A DNA stretch of 52,088 nt from assembly GCA_964529005.1 (NCBI GenBank), contig CAZGUH010000026.1, forward strand, positions 1-52,088. Direction: 5' to 3'. The notes beneath the pieces are model-generated. The model ran no database searches. It was not told where the DNA came from and saw only the letters and a list, made by a program, of their open reading frames with translations. The stretch comes from CAZGUH01 sp964529005 (GTDB taxonomy: Bacteria; Actinomycetota; Acidimicrobiia; Acidimicrobiales; Ilumatobacteraceae). Below are positions 7,444 to 15,550 of the stretch, in pieces. The position numbers were made by a program, and so were the translations under genes. Position 1 is the stretch's first letter. Each line of letters starts with the position of its first letter.

Positions 7444-8322
7444 ATGGCAGACCAACCGCGGACGCTCGACGACGCCGCAGCGGCGCTCTACGCCGCGCCG
7501 CGGGCGGAGTTCGTGCAACGGCGCGCCGAGCTGAGCCGCGCCGCACGGGCCGCCGGAGACAAAGCGCTCGCTCGCGAGATCGCCGAGCTGCGCAAACCGT
7601 CCGTGAGCGCCGCGGCGTTGAATGCGTTCGCGCGTGCGGACGGCGAGGCGGTGGCCCGGCTCCTGCGCCTCGCCGAGGACATGCGCGCCGCGCAGCGCAC
7701 CGCGGATGGGGAGGCGCTGCGCCGCCTCGGACGCGACCGCCAGGAGATCGTGCCCGACGTCGTCGAGCGCGTCCGCCGCGCCGCGGCCGACGCCGGTGAG
7801 CCGTTGAGCGCGGCGTCGCTGACCGACGTCGAGCACGGTGTGCGTCGGGCGATCGTCGACCCGCGCTTCGCCGACGAGCTGGGCGCCGGGCGCGTCGCAT
7901 CCGTGCCGTCCGGACCCGTCGAGATCGCGCTCGATGGCGCGCTGGACACCACCAGCGACGAGCCGACGCCGGACGCGCGGCCGGCCCGCGCGTCGACACG
8001 GCCGGAGCGGCGAGCGGCGAGCCGCCGCGACGACGAGGCACGGCAGCGCCATGCCGCCGCGGTCGACGCGCTGGCCGCGGCGACGGCGCGGCTGCGGGCG
8101 GCGCACGACGCGGCGCGCGCTGTCGAGGAGCGGCACGCGCACGCGCAGCAGCGTGTCGACGACCTGCGCGAAGAGCTGCGGACCCTCGAGGCGGCGGCAC
8201 ACGAGCTGGCAGCGGATCTTCGGGCGGCACACGGCGAGCTGCGTCGGGCCGAAGCGGACGCCCGGCGTGCGCAGCGCGACGAGGAGCGGCTGCGCTCGCG
8301 TGCCAGCGAGTCGGAGAGCTGA
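7444..8322 (+). CDS. Alanine/arginine-rich coiled-coil protein of unknown function
   Basis: 292 aa from ATG 7444. The N-terminal half (~1-150) is predicted helical ('AELRKPSVSAAALNAFARAD', typical of a family of actinobacterial hypothetical proteins). Residues ~165-200 are a Pro/Thr/Arg-rich linker. Residues ~200-290 form a long heptad-like coiled coil dense in Ala, Arg and Glu. No signal peptide or membrane segment. Possibly a DNA- or cell-pole-associated structural protein, but nothing in the sequence fixes a function. It converges on the Tat-exported protein gene with 12 nt between the stop codons. Confidence 0.75.
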   Translation: MADQPRTLDDAAAALYAAPRAEFVQRRAELSRAARAAGDKALAREIAELRKPSVSAAALNAFARADGEAVARLLRLAEDMRAAQRTADGEALRRLGRDRQEIVPDVVERVRRAAADAGEPLSAASLTDVEHGVRRAIVDPRFADELGAGRVASVPSGPVEIALDGALDTTSDEPTPDARPARASTRPERRAASRRDDEARQRHAAAVDALAAATARLRAAHDAARAVEERHAHAQQRVDDLREELRTLEAAAHELAADLRAAHGELRRAEADARRAQRDEERLRSRASESES

Positions 8323-8334
8323 CCGCGCCGGCGC

Positions 8335-8895
8335 TCAGGCGATGAAGCCGGTCGCGTCGATCAGGACGTGGGTGCTTCCCGCCTGATCGCCGCTGAAGAT
8401 CTTCACGCTCCGATCCCGGCCGAGCTTCACGATGACGCCGGTGGCGATGTCGAAGCCGCCCGGGAAGTTGATCGTCGACGAGGCGAACTCCTCCGCGTCG
8501 GACGGCGCGATCGACAAGAAGTTGGGTCCGTCGGGCGACGCGACCGTCACCGTCAAGGCGACGGCGATCGCGTCCTTGGGCACGAGATCGTGTTCGACCC
8601 GTTCGCCCCAGCTGTTGCAGCCGTGGGAGATCTCGACGATGCGCGTCGAATTGGGCGGCAGGATCCCGCTCGGGTCGAACGTCGCCAGCCGGCTGTCGTA
8701 CACGCGCAGCGGATCGACTGGATAGAACAGCCCGCCGCGCCGATCGCCGTGCGCGGCGGCCGTCGAGGGCGCGAGCGCGGTCGCAGCCGCGACACCGGCG
8801 ACGCCGGTCGATGCGGCTGCAAGGAGTTGGCGGCGCGTCCTGCGGGACGAGTTCGGCGAGGAAGGACGAGACGGCGTGGCGCGCGACGTGTGCAC
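8335..8895 (-). CDS. Tat-exported protein with an Acidimicrobiia-type beta domain
   Basis: 186 aa from GTG 8895, preceded by GGAGG on the minus strand. The N-terminus has a twin-arginine signal ('RRTRRQLLAAAS' followed by an Ala-rich hydrophobic stretch ending 'STAAAHG'). The mature part carries 'VDPLRVYDSR', 'AIAVALTVTVASPDGP', 'STINFPGG' and the ending 'HVLIDATGFIA'. This resembles a beta-domain often repeated in secreted Acidimicrobiia proteins (pattern VDPxRxxDTR ... AVxLNVT ... SNLNF ... VDxxGYF). Here it stands alone. It is probably an extracellular structural or adhesive module; no catalytic residues were recognised. Confidence 0.8.
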   Translation of the reverse strand: MHTSRATPSRPSSPNSSRRTRRQLLAAASTGVAGVAAATALAPSTAAAHGDRRGGLFYPVDPLRVYDSRLATFDPSGILPPNSTRIVEISHGCNSWGERVEHDLVPKDAIAVALTVTVASPDGPNFLSIAPSDAEEFASSTINFPGGFDIATGVIVKLGRDRSVKIFSGDQAGSTHVLIDATGFIA

Positions 8896-9184
8896 GGCGG
8901 CCTCCTTGAATGGTCAGGGGCCCGCCCGCGCCGGCCGGCCGCGCGGTACCCGACGCCCCTCGCCGAAAGACGGACGCCGCCCGTTCTTGATGGCCCCATG
9001 ACGAAGGCGACGAAGAGTGAGGACGCCGCAGCGAGCGGCTGCGCGGACTCTCACAGCGACTTCTCTCAAGCGTGTGTCTTTTCTGGCTACGCCCCGCGCG
9101 AACTGGGTAGGCGTGGTCCAGCCCCGGCGCGCGCGGTGGGCGGAATCACAACAGGGAGGCAAGGACCACAGGGAGGTCGATCTC

Positions 9185-10102
9185 GTGAAGTATTCGATGC
9201 GTAAGTGGCAGAAGCTCGCGGTGTTCGGTGCGGCGAGCTTGCTCGCCCTGCCCGCAACCGTGACTGCCGCGTCGGGAGAGGGAAGCGGAGGGGGCAGCGG
9301 TGATGTCGAGGCCGACGAAGCGGTCATCCAGTCCGCGTGGACCGGCGTCAACATCCACCAGAGAGCCAAGGCCAACAGCGGAGGCAACCTCCAGCTGACC
9401 GAGACGTACCAGAGCAACGACACGGCGCAATGGAGCGACAGCGATGCGGATGGCGGCGACGCCGATGCCGACACCGACAGCAACGACTCCAGCGACGCGA
9501 CGGCAGAGGCAGGAGCGGCCACGGCGACCGGCGGCGCAGGCGGTGGCGCGACATCGGACAACACCGCATCGTCGACCAACTCCGAGAGCGGCTCGAACTC
9601 GCTGACCACCGGCAGCGCCACGTCGGACAACGCTTTGACGGGCTCGGTCGACCAGACCCAGGACAACACCTCGGACAACAGCGCGACCGCCAGCGCCGGC
9701 GCCGAGGACAGCGACGACACATCCGCTGCGTCGCTCGTGATCCAGGACGCCGCGGTCGAGATCAACGTGGGTCAGTCCGCCTCCTCCAACACCGGCCACA
9801 ACGCTCAGGTGACCGTCACCGATCAGTCCAACTGGACCGACCAGGCGGCCACGAGCGACGCCGACGGCGGTGAGGCCGACGCCGACGTCGACGGCGACAC
9901 CGGAGCCGCGACGGCGACCGGCGGCGACGGCGGGACCGCATCCTCCAGCAACACCGCGAGCTCCAGCAACACGTCGTCGGGAAGCAACACCACCACGACC
10001 GGCGATGCGAGCGCTTCGAACAGCTCGAGCATCACGGTGACACAGAGCAGCACCAACAGCAGCACGAACAGCAGCTCGTTCACAGCGACGAGCGGCGGCT
10101 GA
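9185..10102 (+). CDS. Secreted Asp/Ser/Asn/Thr-rich repeat protein
   Basis: 305 aa from GTG 9185 (GGGAGG 10 nt upstream). Signal peptide: 'KYSMRKWQKLAVFGAASLLALPATVTAAS'-like N-region and core, with cleavage expected near residue 26. The mature chain is strongly acidic with almost no basic residues. Two imperfect modules each contain a beta-like segment ('VIQSAWTGVNIHQRAKANSGGN' region and 'LVIQDAAVEINVGQSASSNTG' region) followed by an Asp-rich segment ('SDADGGDADADTDS', 'SDADGGEADADVDG') and a Ser/Asn/Thr tract. The Asp-rich parts could bind Ca2+. The Asn/Gly/Gln pattern recalls extracellular fibre proteins. Related modules occur in the next gene. Confidence 0.8.
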   Translation: MKYSMRKWQKLAVFGAASLLALPATVTAASGEGSGGGSGDVEADEAVIQSAWTGVNIHQRAKANSGGNLQLTETYQSNDTAQWSDSDADGGDADADTDSNDSSDATAEAGAATATGGAGGGATSDNTASSTNSESGSNSLTTGSATSDNALTGSVDQTQDNTSDNSATASAGAEDSDDTSAASLVIQDAAVEINVGQSASSNTGHNAQVTVTDQSNWTDQAATSDADGGEADADVDGDTGAATATGGDGGTASSSNTASSSNTSSGSNTTTTGDASASNSSSITVTQSSTNSSTNSSSFTATSGG

Positions 10103-10116
10103 TCGTGTGACGACGG

Positions 10117-10150
10117 CACGGCGGCCGAGGGCACGACCTCGGCCGCCGTG
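10117..10150 (+). terminator. Hairpin terminator between the two repeat-protein genes
   Basis: Perfect 13-bp arms, CACGGCGGCCGAG (10117-10129) and CTCGGCCGCCGTG (10138-10150), with an 8-nt loop, 14 nt after the upstream stop codon. It has no U-tract, as is common in high-GC actinobacteria. It may set different expression of the secreted protein and the LPATG protein. Confidence 0.75.
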
Positions 10151-10186
10151 CACTGCAACAGAAGCCGTCGAGACGGGGGTGCGTTC

Positions 10187-12451
10187 GTGGCGCGGAGAAT
10201 GACGAGGGGTGCGGTGGCCGCGGCGGCCACGATCGCAATGGCGATCGTGGCGGCGACGCCGATCGCGGCCCAGGCGGGAGACGACCCGATCGTGTCGTCC
10301 GCGGAGCCGGCCGAGGCAGCGGTCGCGGCAGGCACGGAGACCGCCACGCTGCCGCCGGAAACGGAGGCAGCGCCGGAGCCCACGTCGAGCGAGCCCGCGC
10401 CGGACGAGACGACCACGGCAGACACCACGCCGGCAGACACCACGCCGGCAGACACCACGCCGGCAGACACCACACCGGGCGACGCATCGGCGGGCGACGC
10501 ATCGGCGGGCAACGCTCCGGCGGAGACGGCGGCGGACACCACGCCGGCGGACTCGGCGCCAGCGGACGGCGCGCCCGCGGACACGACCTCAGGCAGTGCC
10601 ACGCCGGACGCTCCCGCCGAGCCGAGCGCGGACCCAGCGAACGATCCGGCAACGACGCCCAGCGCGCCGACCGGCCCCGTGGAGAGCGGCCAGCAGGCCG
10701 TCACGATCACCGGCGTCTCGATCTCCGTCGCCTCGTCCGGCGGCAACGACATCGACGGCGGGCCCGGGCCGGCTGTCGCCGGGTCGACGTCGGCGACGAT
10801 CGCCACCGGATCGGCAGCCGCTGTCGGCACGGAAGACCACACGAGCATCACCCAGGAAGCGGTGACGACCCTGAGCGGGCAGGCGACAGCCGACGTGCTT
10901 CAGATCGCGCTGGTGTTCAACGTCGGCGCAGCGCTCGCCAACAGCGGCACGAACACGGTCACCTCCGGCGTCAACGGCTCGTCGGCGCAGATCACCACCG
11001 GTTCGGCGACAGCGGTGGGAAACGACTCCGACACCTATGCGACCCAAGCGGCGACAGCGGAAGCGGCTCCCGGTGGGTCCGACTCGTCGACGCAGATCGC
11101 CGTGACGCTCCGCTTGGGCATCGCGGTCGCGGACTCGGGATCGAACGCGGTGTCGGGCGGCTCGGGATCCGGCGCGGCGAGCAAGATCACGACCGGCGAC
11201 GCGTCGGCGGTCGGGAACTCCTCGATCACCGAGATCGCGCAGAGCGCGCTGGCGAGCGCCAGCGGCTCGGCCCAGCTCTCGATCGAGCAGCAGGCGATCG
11301 TGCTCAACCTCGGCATCGCGCTGGCGAACAGCGGGCTCAACGAGGTGCGCGGCCTCGCCGGCTCGTTGCTCGACGGTGAGAGCGAAGAGCTGGCGGCCGA
11401 CCTGTTCACGGTGCTGTTGCCCGCGCTGATCGCGTCGTACGCCAGCTCGGCGGCCGGAGGCGCCGGCTCGATCACCACCGGAGCTGCGAACGCCATCGGC
11501 AACACGTCGGAGACCTACATCGACCAGTCCGCGGTCGCCGCGGCCAGCGGCAACGGAACGGCGACGATCGAGCAACAGATCATCGTCGCCAACGTCGGCG
11601 CCGCGATCGCCAACACCGGTGGCAACCAGATCGCGGGTTCGTCAGCCGGCACGGCCAGCGGCGAGGTGGTCGTCGACGAGGCCACCGCAGCTGTCATCGC
11701 GCAGCTCGCTGCGTTCCTCGCGACGTTGCTGGCGGAGATCGACGCGTGGTCCTCGTCGTCCCCCGAGATCGCGTCGTCGACCAGCGCGCTGACGATCCCG
11801 CTCGGCGATCTCCTCATCGGCATCGATCACACGCTGGCGGGACGGGTGATCGAGGTGGGCGGAGGATCCGGGCAGGACGCAGACGCCGACGCGAGCGGCC
11901 CGAGCGCTCGTGTCCGCCAGGTGACCGCCGTGGTCAGCCTCGGCATCGCGCGAGCGGACAGCGGCGGCAACAGCACGCTCGTGGTCACGATCGACACCAA
12001 CGGCGGCGCGTCGACCACCGCCGGATCCGCCGCGGGGACCACGACGCTCGTGACCGGCGACGCGGTCGCCGGAAACACGGCGCTGGTCGTGATCTGCCAA
12101 CTGGACGACGCACCCGACCACCCATGCCTTGCGCCGCCGGTCGAGCAGCCGCCGGTCGGCCCGGGCGGTCCGCCCGAGCCCGGCACGGAACCCGGCGCCG
12201 GAACGGGAACGAGAACGAACCCCGCCGCGCTGGCGTCCGATGGCGCCGTCCGGGCCAGCGATCCACGCGCGGGCGCACAACCGGCCGCTGTCGCCAGCCT
12301 GCCCGGCAGCGGCCCACGCAGCGCATCGGCCGAGCGGCGGCAGCTGCCTGCGACCGGCGCCGACATCGACCTCCTCCTGCGGGTCGGGCTGGTGCTCCTG
12401 CTCTCGGGCGCCACCCTGATCGTCGCCACGCGACGGAGACCGGCGGCGTGA
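10187..12451 (+). CDS. LPXTG-anchored surface protein with Asn/Gly beta repeats
   Basis: 754 aa from GTG 10187; ATG 10199 is possible but poorly spaced from a ribosome-binding site. Signal peptide with hydrophobic core 'AVAAAATIAMAIVAATPIAA'. Then a Thr/Ala/Pro stalk (~35-165) with tandem ADTTP units. Residues ~165-480 hold at least four modules of ~70 residues with the pattern 'Q..xVxNxGxAxANSGxN' followed by 'ITTGxAxAxGN' (for example 'LVFNVGAALANSGTN', 'IVLNLGIALANSGLN', 'IVANVGAAIANTGGN'). A further related module lies near 590. A Pro-rich spacer precedes the sorting signal: LPATG at 720-724, a hydrophobic helix and 'TRRRPAA'. It should be covalently attached to peptidoglycan by sortase; no sortase gene is in the window. 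Confidence 0.85.
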   Translation: MARRMTRGAVAAAATIAMAIVAATPIAAQAGDDPIVSSAEPAEAAVAAGTETATLPPETEAAPEPTSSEPAPDETTTADTTPADTTPADTTPADTTPGDASAGDASAGNAPAETAADTTPADSAPADGAPADTTSGSATPDAPAEPSADPANDPATTPSAPTGPVESGQQAVTITGVSISVASSGGNDIDGGPGPAVAGSTSATIATGSAAAVGTEDHTSITQEAVTTLSGQATADVLQIALVFNVGAALANSGTNTVTSGVNGSSAQITTGSATAVGNDSDTYATQAATAEAAPGGSDSSTQIAVTLRLGIAVADSGSNAVSGGSGSGAASKITTGDASAVGNSSITEIAQSALASASGSAQLSIEQQAIVLNLGIALANSGLNEVRGLAGSLLDGESEELAADLFTVLLPALIASYASSAAGGAGSITTGAANAIGNTSETYIDQSAVAAASGNGTATIEQQIIVANVGAAIANTGGNQIAGSSAGTASGEVVVDEATAAVIAQLAAFLATLLAEIDAWSSSSPEIASSTSALTIPLGDLLIGIDHTLAGRVIEVGGGSGQDADADASGPSARVRQVTAVVSLGIARADSGGNSTLVVTIDTNGGASTTAGSAAGTTTLVTGDAVAGNTALVVICQLDDAPDHPCLAPPVEQPPVGPGGPPEPGTEPGAGTGTRTNPAALASDGAVRASDPRAGAQPAAVASLPGSGPRSASAERRQLPATGADIDLLLRVGLVLLLSGATLIVATRRRPAA
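10418..10477 (+). repeat. 15-bp tandem repeat x4 (ADTTP-coding)
   Basis: Four head-to-tail copies of GCAGACACCACGCCG; the last copy has one mismatch. They lie in the stalk region of the LPATG protein and encode (A)DTTP units. Near-identity at DNA level suggests recent slippage or expansion, so copy number may vary between strains. Confidence 0.9.
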
Positions 12452-12915
12452 GCATGCGTCGTCGCGCGATCACGCTTGCCGTGGCGGGAGCCGCCACCAT
12501 GGCGAGCGTGTCGTGCGGCGGCGCGCCGGACGGCGACGGCGACAACGCCGCTGCCGCGCTGTTGGAGGCTCTCGCCCCCGCGCCCGACACGAGCGCCGAC
12601 GCTCCGACCACCTCCAGCGTCGACGAGCCCGTCGTGGTGACCGCGCCCCGCACGCCGGAGGTGACGACGGCCATGACGTCGACGAGCCACGCCGTCATCC
12701 GCAGCGATGGCGGGTCGATCGAGGTGTCCGGCGACGGCTCGGCGCTCGAGCTGACCGCGATGACGACCGCCGACGGGTGGGAGGCCGCCGTCAGCCGGCC
12801 GGCGGCGCAGCAGCTGGACGTGACGTTCACCCGGCAGGGTCAGCGCGTCGAGGTGCACATCGAGCTCACGGCGAACGGCATCCGCAGTTCGCTGTCGGCG
12901 ACCAGCACCGCGTGA
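12448..12915 (+). CDS. Small probable lipoprotein, third gene of the surface cluster
   Basis: 155-156 aa. GTG 12448 overlaps the preceding TGA (GTGA); ATG 12454 is the alternative start. The N-terminus 'MRRRAITLAVAGAATMASVSCGG' has a basic n-region, hydrophobic core and a lipobox-like SVSC, so lipid attachment at that Cys is likely. An acidic Thr/Pro linker (~30-70) is followed by a compact beta-rich domain ('SIEVSGDGSALELTAM', 'QQLDVTFTRQGQRVEVHIEL'). No family recognised. Translational coupling to the LPATG protein suggests a joint role at the cell surface. Its TGA (12913-12915) directly abuts the stop of the convergent flavin reductase gene. Confidence 0.75.
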   Translation: MSMRRRAITLAVAGAATMASVSCGGAPDGDGDNAAAALLEALAPAPDTSADAPTTSSVDEPVVVTAPRTPEVTTAMTSTSHAVIRSDGGSIEVSGDGSALELTAMTTADGWEAAVSRPAAQQLDVTFTRQGQRVEVHIELTANGIRSSLSATSTA

Positions 12916-13416
12916 TCAGGCGGATGCTTCCTCCGCGGGGTGGCCGGCGTCGATGTCGTCCACCGCGTGCAGCCGGAGCGGCGCGAGCGGACCGTCGGCG
13001 TGCACGTCGACCGGTTCGACCATGACGCAGGCGTGATCACCGCTGGCGTCGAGCGTCGCCACGCGGCGGCCGACGACGCGATGGCGCACGGCGGTGAGCA
13101 TCGGCACACCGTCCGGACCGTCGACGATGTCGCAGCCCGCGAACTTGTCGACGTCGTCGCCGGTGTTGCCGCCGAACAGCGCGGCGAGGTCGTGGTCTCC
13201 GTCACTGAGGAAGTGCACGCCCAGGTGCTCGGCCCGGGTCGCGATCGGGAACGTGTGGTTGACCTTCGAGATCCACAGCGCGATCTGCGGCGGGTCGATG
13301 CTGCACTGCGCGTGGAAGCCGACGAGGCAGCCGCTGCGCTCTCCGTCGAGCGCGGCCGTCACCACGACCATCGCGGGATCGAGCGCCGTCATCACCTCGT
13401 CGAACGAACCAGCCAT
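12916..13416 (-). CDS. Flavin reductase domain protein (FMN-binding split barrel)
   Basis: 166 aa from ATG 13416. Residues ~10-150 show the flavin-reductase-like split barrel: 'VVVTAALDGERSGCLVGFHAQCSIDPPQIALWISK' spans the region where T-x---SG---F-S-SxxPP normally occurs, then 'HLGVHFLS' and 'FAGCDIV'. Members use NAD(P)H to reduce FMN or FAD, often for a partner monooxygenase; none is adjacent. Transcription is probably leaderless (see the -10 element at 13424). It ends with zero nucleotides between its stop and that of the lipoprotein gene. Confidence 0.8.
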   Translation of the reverse strand: MAGSFDEVMTALDPAMVVVTAALDGERSGCLVGFHAQCSIDPPQIALWISKVNHTFPIATRAEHLGVHFLSDGDHDLAALFGGNTGDDVDKFAGCDIVDGPDGVPMLTAVRHRVVGRRVATLDASGDHACVMVEPVDVHADGPLAPLRLHAVDDIDAGHPAEEASA

Positions 13417-13423
13417 CGTGCAG

Positions 13424-13429
13424 ACGGTA
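13424..13429 (-). promoter_or_regulatory. -10 element for the flavin reductase gene
   Basis: On the minus strand TACCGT is followed by 7 nt and ATG 13416, with no Shine-Dalgarno. Same TANNNT-start geometry as at 7430, 13499, 14511 and others. Confidence 0.5.
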
Positions 13430-13498
13430 CCGCCCTGCCGCGTGCCGTGGCGGTCGTGTGCGTCGGGGCGCGACGCGCCCGCGCGCCGGGACGCTGCC

Positions 13499-13504
13499 TA
13501 TCGT
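13499..13504 (+). promoter_or_regulatory. -10 element for the EEP-family gene
   Basis: TATCGT, 6 nt, then ATG 13511. This is typical spacing for a leaderless actinobacterial transcript. No convincing -35. Confidence 0.5.
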
Positions 13505-13510
13505 CCTGCC

Positions 13511-14491
13511 ATGCACAACGCCATCGTGACGGCGGCGTGGCTGCCGCCGCCGCTCCGCGCCGTCTGCGCTGCCGCCGGAATGGCCGCGCTCGCCGCCGGC
13601 GCGCTCGCCGCGGTGCTGCGCTTTCGGCCGCTGCGGTGGGGGCCTGCCGTGGCGTTCGTCGCGGCGACGCCGGTCGTCACGGCCGGAACGCTCGCCGGTG
13701 TGGGTCTGTTGGCCGCCAGTGAGATCTGGTGGGCAGCCATCACCGCAGCCGCGGTCGCGATCGTGCTGGTCGCGACCCAAGCTCCGATGTTCCTGCGCGG
13801 CGCGCCCGCCGCCGCGCCCGGCCGGCGCGTCACCGTGATGACGAGCAACCTCCTGTTCGGCGAGGCCGACCCGCGCGCTCTCGTCGCTGCCGTGCGCGAC
13901 CGGGCGGTCGACGTGCTGGCGGTGCAAGAGCTGACCGACGACGCGATCGCGCTGCTCAACGACGCCGGCATGTGCGCTGCCCTGCCGCACTTCATGGTGT
14001 CGCCGCGCGACGACCCCGGCGGCGCAGGCTTGTGGAGCCGCTTCCCGCTCGAGCCGATCGACGTGCCGATCCCGTTCAACTACCCACCGGTCGTCGCTCG
14101 CGTCGACGTCGACGGCCGGCGCGTCGTGATCGCGTCGGTCCATCCGGCCAGCCCCTGGCCGAGCGACGGAGAGGCGTGGTCGTACGAGCTGCGATCGATG
14201 GCCGACTGGCTCGACGGGATCGACGAACCCATCGTCGTCGCCGGCGACTTCAACAGCACGGTGGATCACCGCCAGTTCCGCGAGATCCTCCGCCGCGGGT
14301 TCGTCGACGCCGCCAGCCACGTCGGCGGCGGCTTTCGACCGACGTGGCCGGTGGGACGTCGCGCGTTGCCGGTCATCGCCATCGACCACGTGCTGACACG
14401 AGGCGGGCCGCATCCCGTGAGCCTCACCGCGCTGACGATCGTCGGCACCGACCATCGAGCTCTGGTGGTTCCGGTGCAGCTGCCACTTTGA
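13511..14491 (+). CDS. Membrane-anchored endonuclease/exonuclease/phosphatase (EEP) family protein
   Basis: 326 aa from ATG 13511. Three hydrophobic segments at the N-terminus (~18-38, 44-64, 70-92) are followed by an EEP-fold domain (~105-325): 'VMTSNLLFGEADP' (Asn), 'VDVLAVQEL' (catalytic Glu), 'IVVAGDFNSTVDH' (GDFN), 'AIDHVLTRGG' and 'VGTDHRALVVPV' (the final SDH-like His). The domain is probably extracellular, as in related three-helix EEP proteins. The substrate could be nucleic acid, a phospholipid or an inositol phosphate and cannot be told from sequence. Confidence 0.85.
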   Translation: MHNAIVTAAWLPPPLRAVCAAAGMAALAAGALAAVLRFRPLRWGPAVAFVAATPVVTAGTLAGVGLLAASEIWWAAITAAAVAIVLVATQAPMFLRGAPAAAPGRRVTVMTSNLLFGEADPRALVAAVRDRAVDVLAVQELTDDAIALLNDAGMCAALPHFMVSPRDDPGGAGLWSRFPLEPIDVPIPFNYPPVVARVDVDGRRVVIASVHPASPWPSDGEAWSYELRSMADWLDGIDEPIVVAGDFNSTVDHRQFREILRRGFVDAASHVGGGFRPTWPVGRRALPVIAIDHVLTRGGPHPVSLTALTIVGTDHRALVVPVQLPL

Positions 14492-14516
14492 GAACCATTC
14501 TTGAATCGGGTATGGT
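14488..14516 (+). promoter_or_regulatory. Promoter with Zur-like operator for the zinc-binding lipoprotein gene
   Basis: -35 TTGAGA (14488-14493), 17-bp spacer, -10 TATGGT (14511-14516), 6 nt, ATG 14523: a well-formed leaderless promoter. The -35 is covered by TGAGAACCATTCTTGA (14489-14504), which resembles the actinobacterial Zur box (TGA-AAT-ATT-TCA type) with the GAA...TTC core conserved. This fits zinc repression of the downstream ZnuA-like gene. Confidence 0.6.
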
Positions 14517-14522
14517 CCCGGC

Positions 14523-15488
14523 ATGCCCATCTCTCGCCGCGCGCTGCGCTGTGTCGTGTGCGTCGCCCTCGCGTTCGGCGGGGGGTGCGGCGGCGACGAG
14601 GGGACGGCCGGCGACGGCGGGGGTCGGCAGGCGCGCGGCATCGTCGTCGGCGCCAGCTTCTTCCCCATCGCGGAGATCGTGTCGGCGGTGGGAGGCGACC
14701 TCGTCACCGTCGTCCAGCTGACGCCACCAGGGCAGGAGGCCCATGAACACGAGCCGACCGCCAGCCAGCTGCGCGCGCTGGAGGACGCCGATGCCGTCGC
14801 CTACCTCGGCGGCGGGTTCCAACCGGCGCTGGAGCGAATGGTCGCGGACCTCCCCGGCCGCGTCGCGCGCATCGAGCTGCGTGAGGGCCTGAGGATGCTC
14901 GCCGCGGGCGAGGACGGCGATGGGCACGCGCATGATGGCGGCGACGACGATCACGGCGACGACGATCCACACGTCTGGCTCGATCCGACGAACATGGCGG
15001 AGATGACGAATCGCGTGGCACGCATGCTGGGCGAGCTCGACCCCGCCAACGCCGACGCCTTCACCGCCAACGCCGAGACGTTCGTCAGCGAGCTGGCCAC
15101 GCTCGACGCCGACTACGCCCGCGCGCTGTCGTCGTGCGCGTCGCGGGTCATCGTCACCGGTCATCGTGCCTTCGCCTACCTCGCGGCCCGCTACGACCTG
15201 GTGCAGGTTCCGATCGCCGGCATCTCGCCCGAGGAGGAGCCGTCGGCGAAGGCCCTGGAAGCCATCGCCGACTTCGCGCGCGACAACGGCGTGTCGACGA
15301 TCTTCTACGAGTCCAGCCAGCGCGACGACCTCGCCCGCACCGTGGCAGGCGAGGTGGGCGCGGCGACCGCGGCGCTCGACTCCGCGGAATCACCGTCGGG
15401 CGACCAGCTCGACGCTGGTTCGACCTACGTCGGCATCATGCGCGAGAACCTCGACACGCTGGTCGAAGCGTTGCGCTGCGCCGGCTGA
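14523..15488 (+). CDS. Zinc/manganese-type ABC transporter substrate-binding lipoprotein (ZnuA-like)
   Basis: 321 aa from ATG 14523. N-terminal lipoprotein-like signal 'RCVVCVALAFGGGCGG'. Cluster A-I solute-binding fold: 'VVGASFFPIAEIVSAVGGD' start, 'AHEHEPTASQ' (first His), an acidic His-rich loop at ~135-152 (about four His among Asp and Gly), 'DPHVWLDPTNM', 'VIVTGHRAFAYLAARYDL' (third His), 'TIFYESSQ' and a C-terminal 'YVGIMRENLDTL' (the usual Y--xM--N---L). The His-rich loop is characteristic of ZnuA and supports zinc as ligand. No permease or ATPase partner follows, so it must work with a transporter encoded elsewhere. Confidence 0.88.
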   Translation: MPISRRALRCVVCVALAFGGGCGGDEGTAGDGGGRQARGIVVGASFFPIAEIVSAVGGDLVTVVQLTPPGQEAHEHEPTASQLRALEDADAVAYLGGGFQPALERMVADLPGRVARIELREGLRMLAAGEDGDGHAHDGGDDDHGDDDPHVWLDPTNMAEMTNRVARMLGELDPANADAFTANAETFVSELATLDADYARALSSCASRVIVTGHRAFAYLAARYDLVQVPIAGISPEEEPSAKALEAIADFARDNGVSTIFYESSQRDDLARTVAGEVGAATAALDSAESPSGDQLDAGSTYVGIMRENLDTLVEALRCAG

Positions 15489-15550
15489 GAGGGCTGCCGG
15501 CGAGCCGAGCGGCTCGGTTGAGGGGGACGCGGAAGGGGAACCGCGGCCGC

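Noticed and set aside
10418..10477. Regular repeats suggesting a CRISPR array
   Set aside because: 15-bp units without spacers, in frame inside a surface-protein stalk; simple coding tandem repeats.
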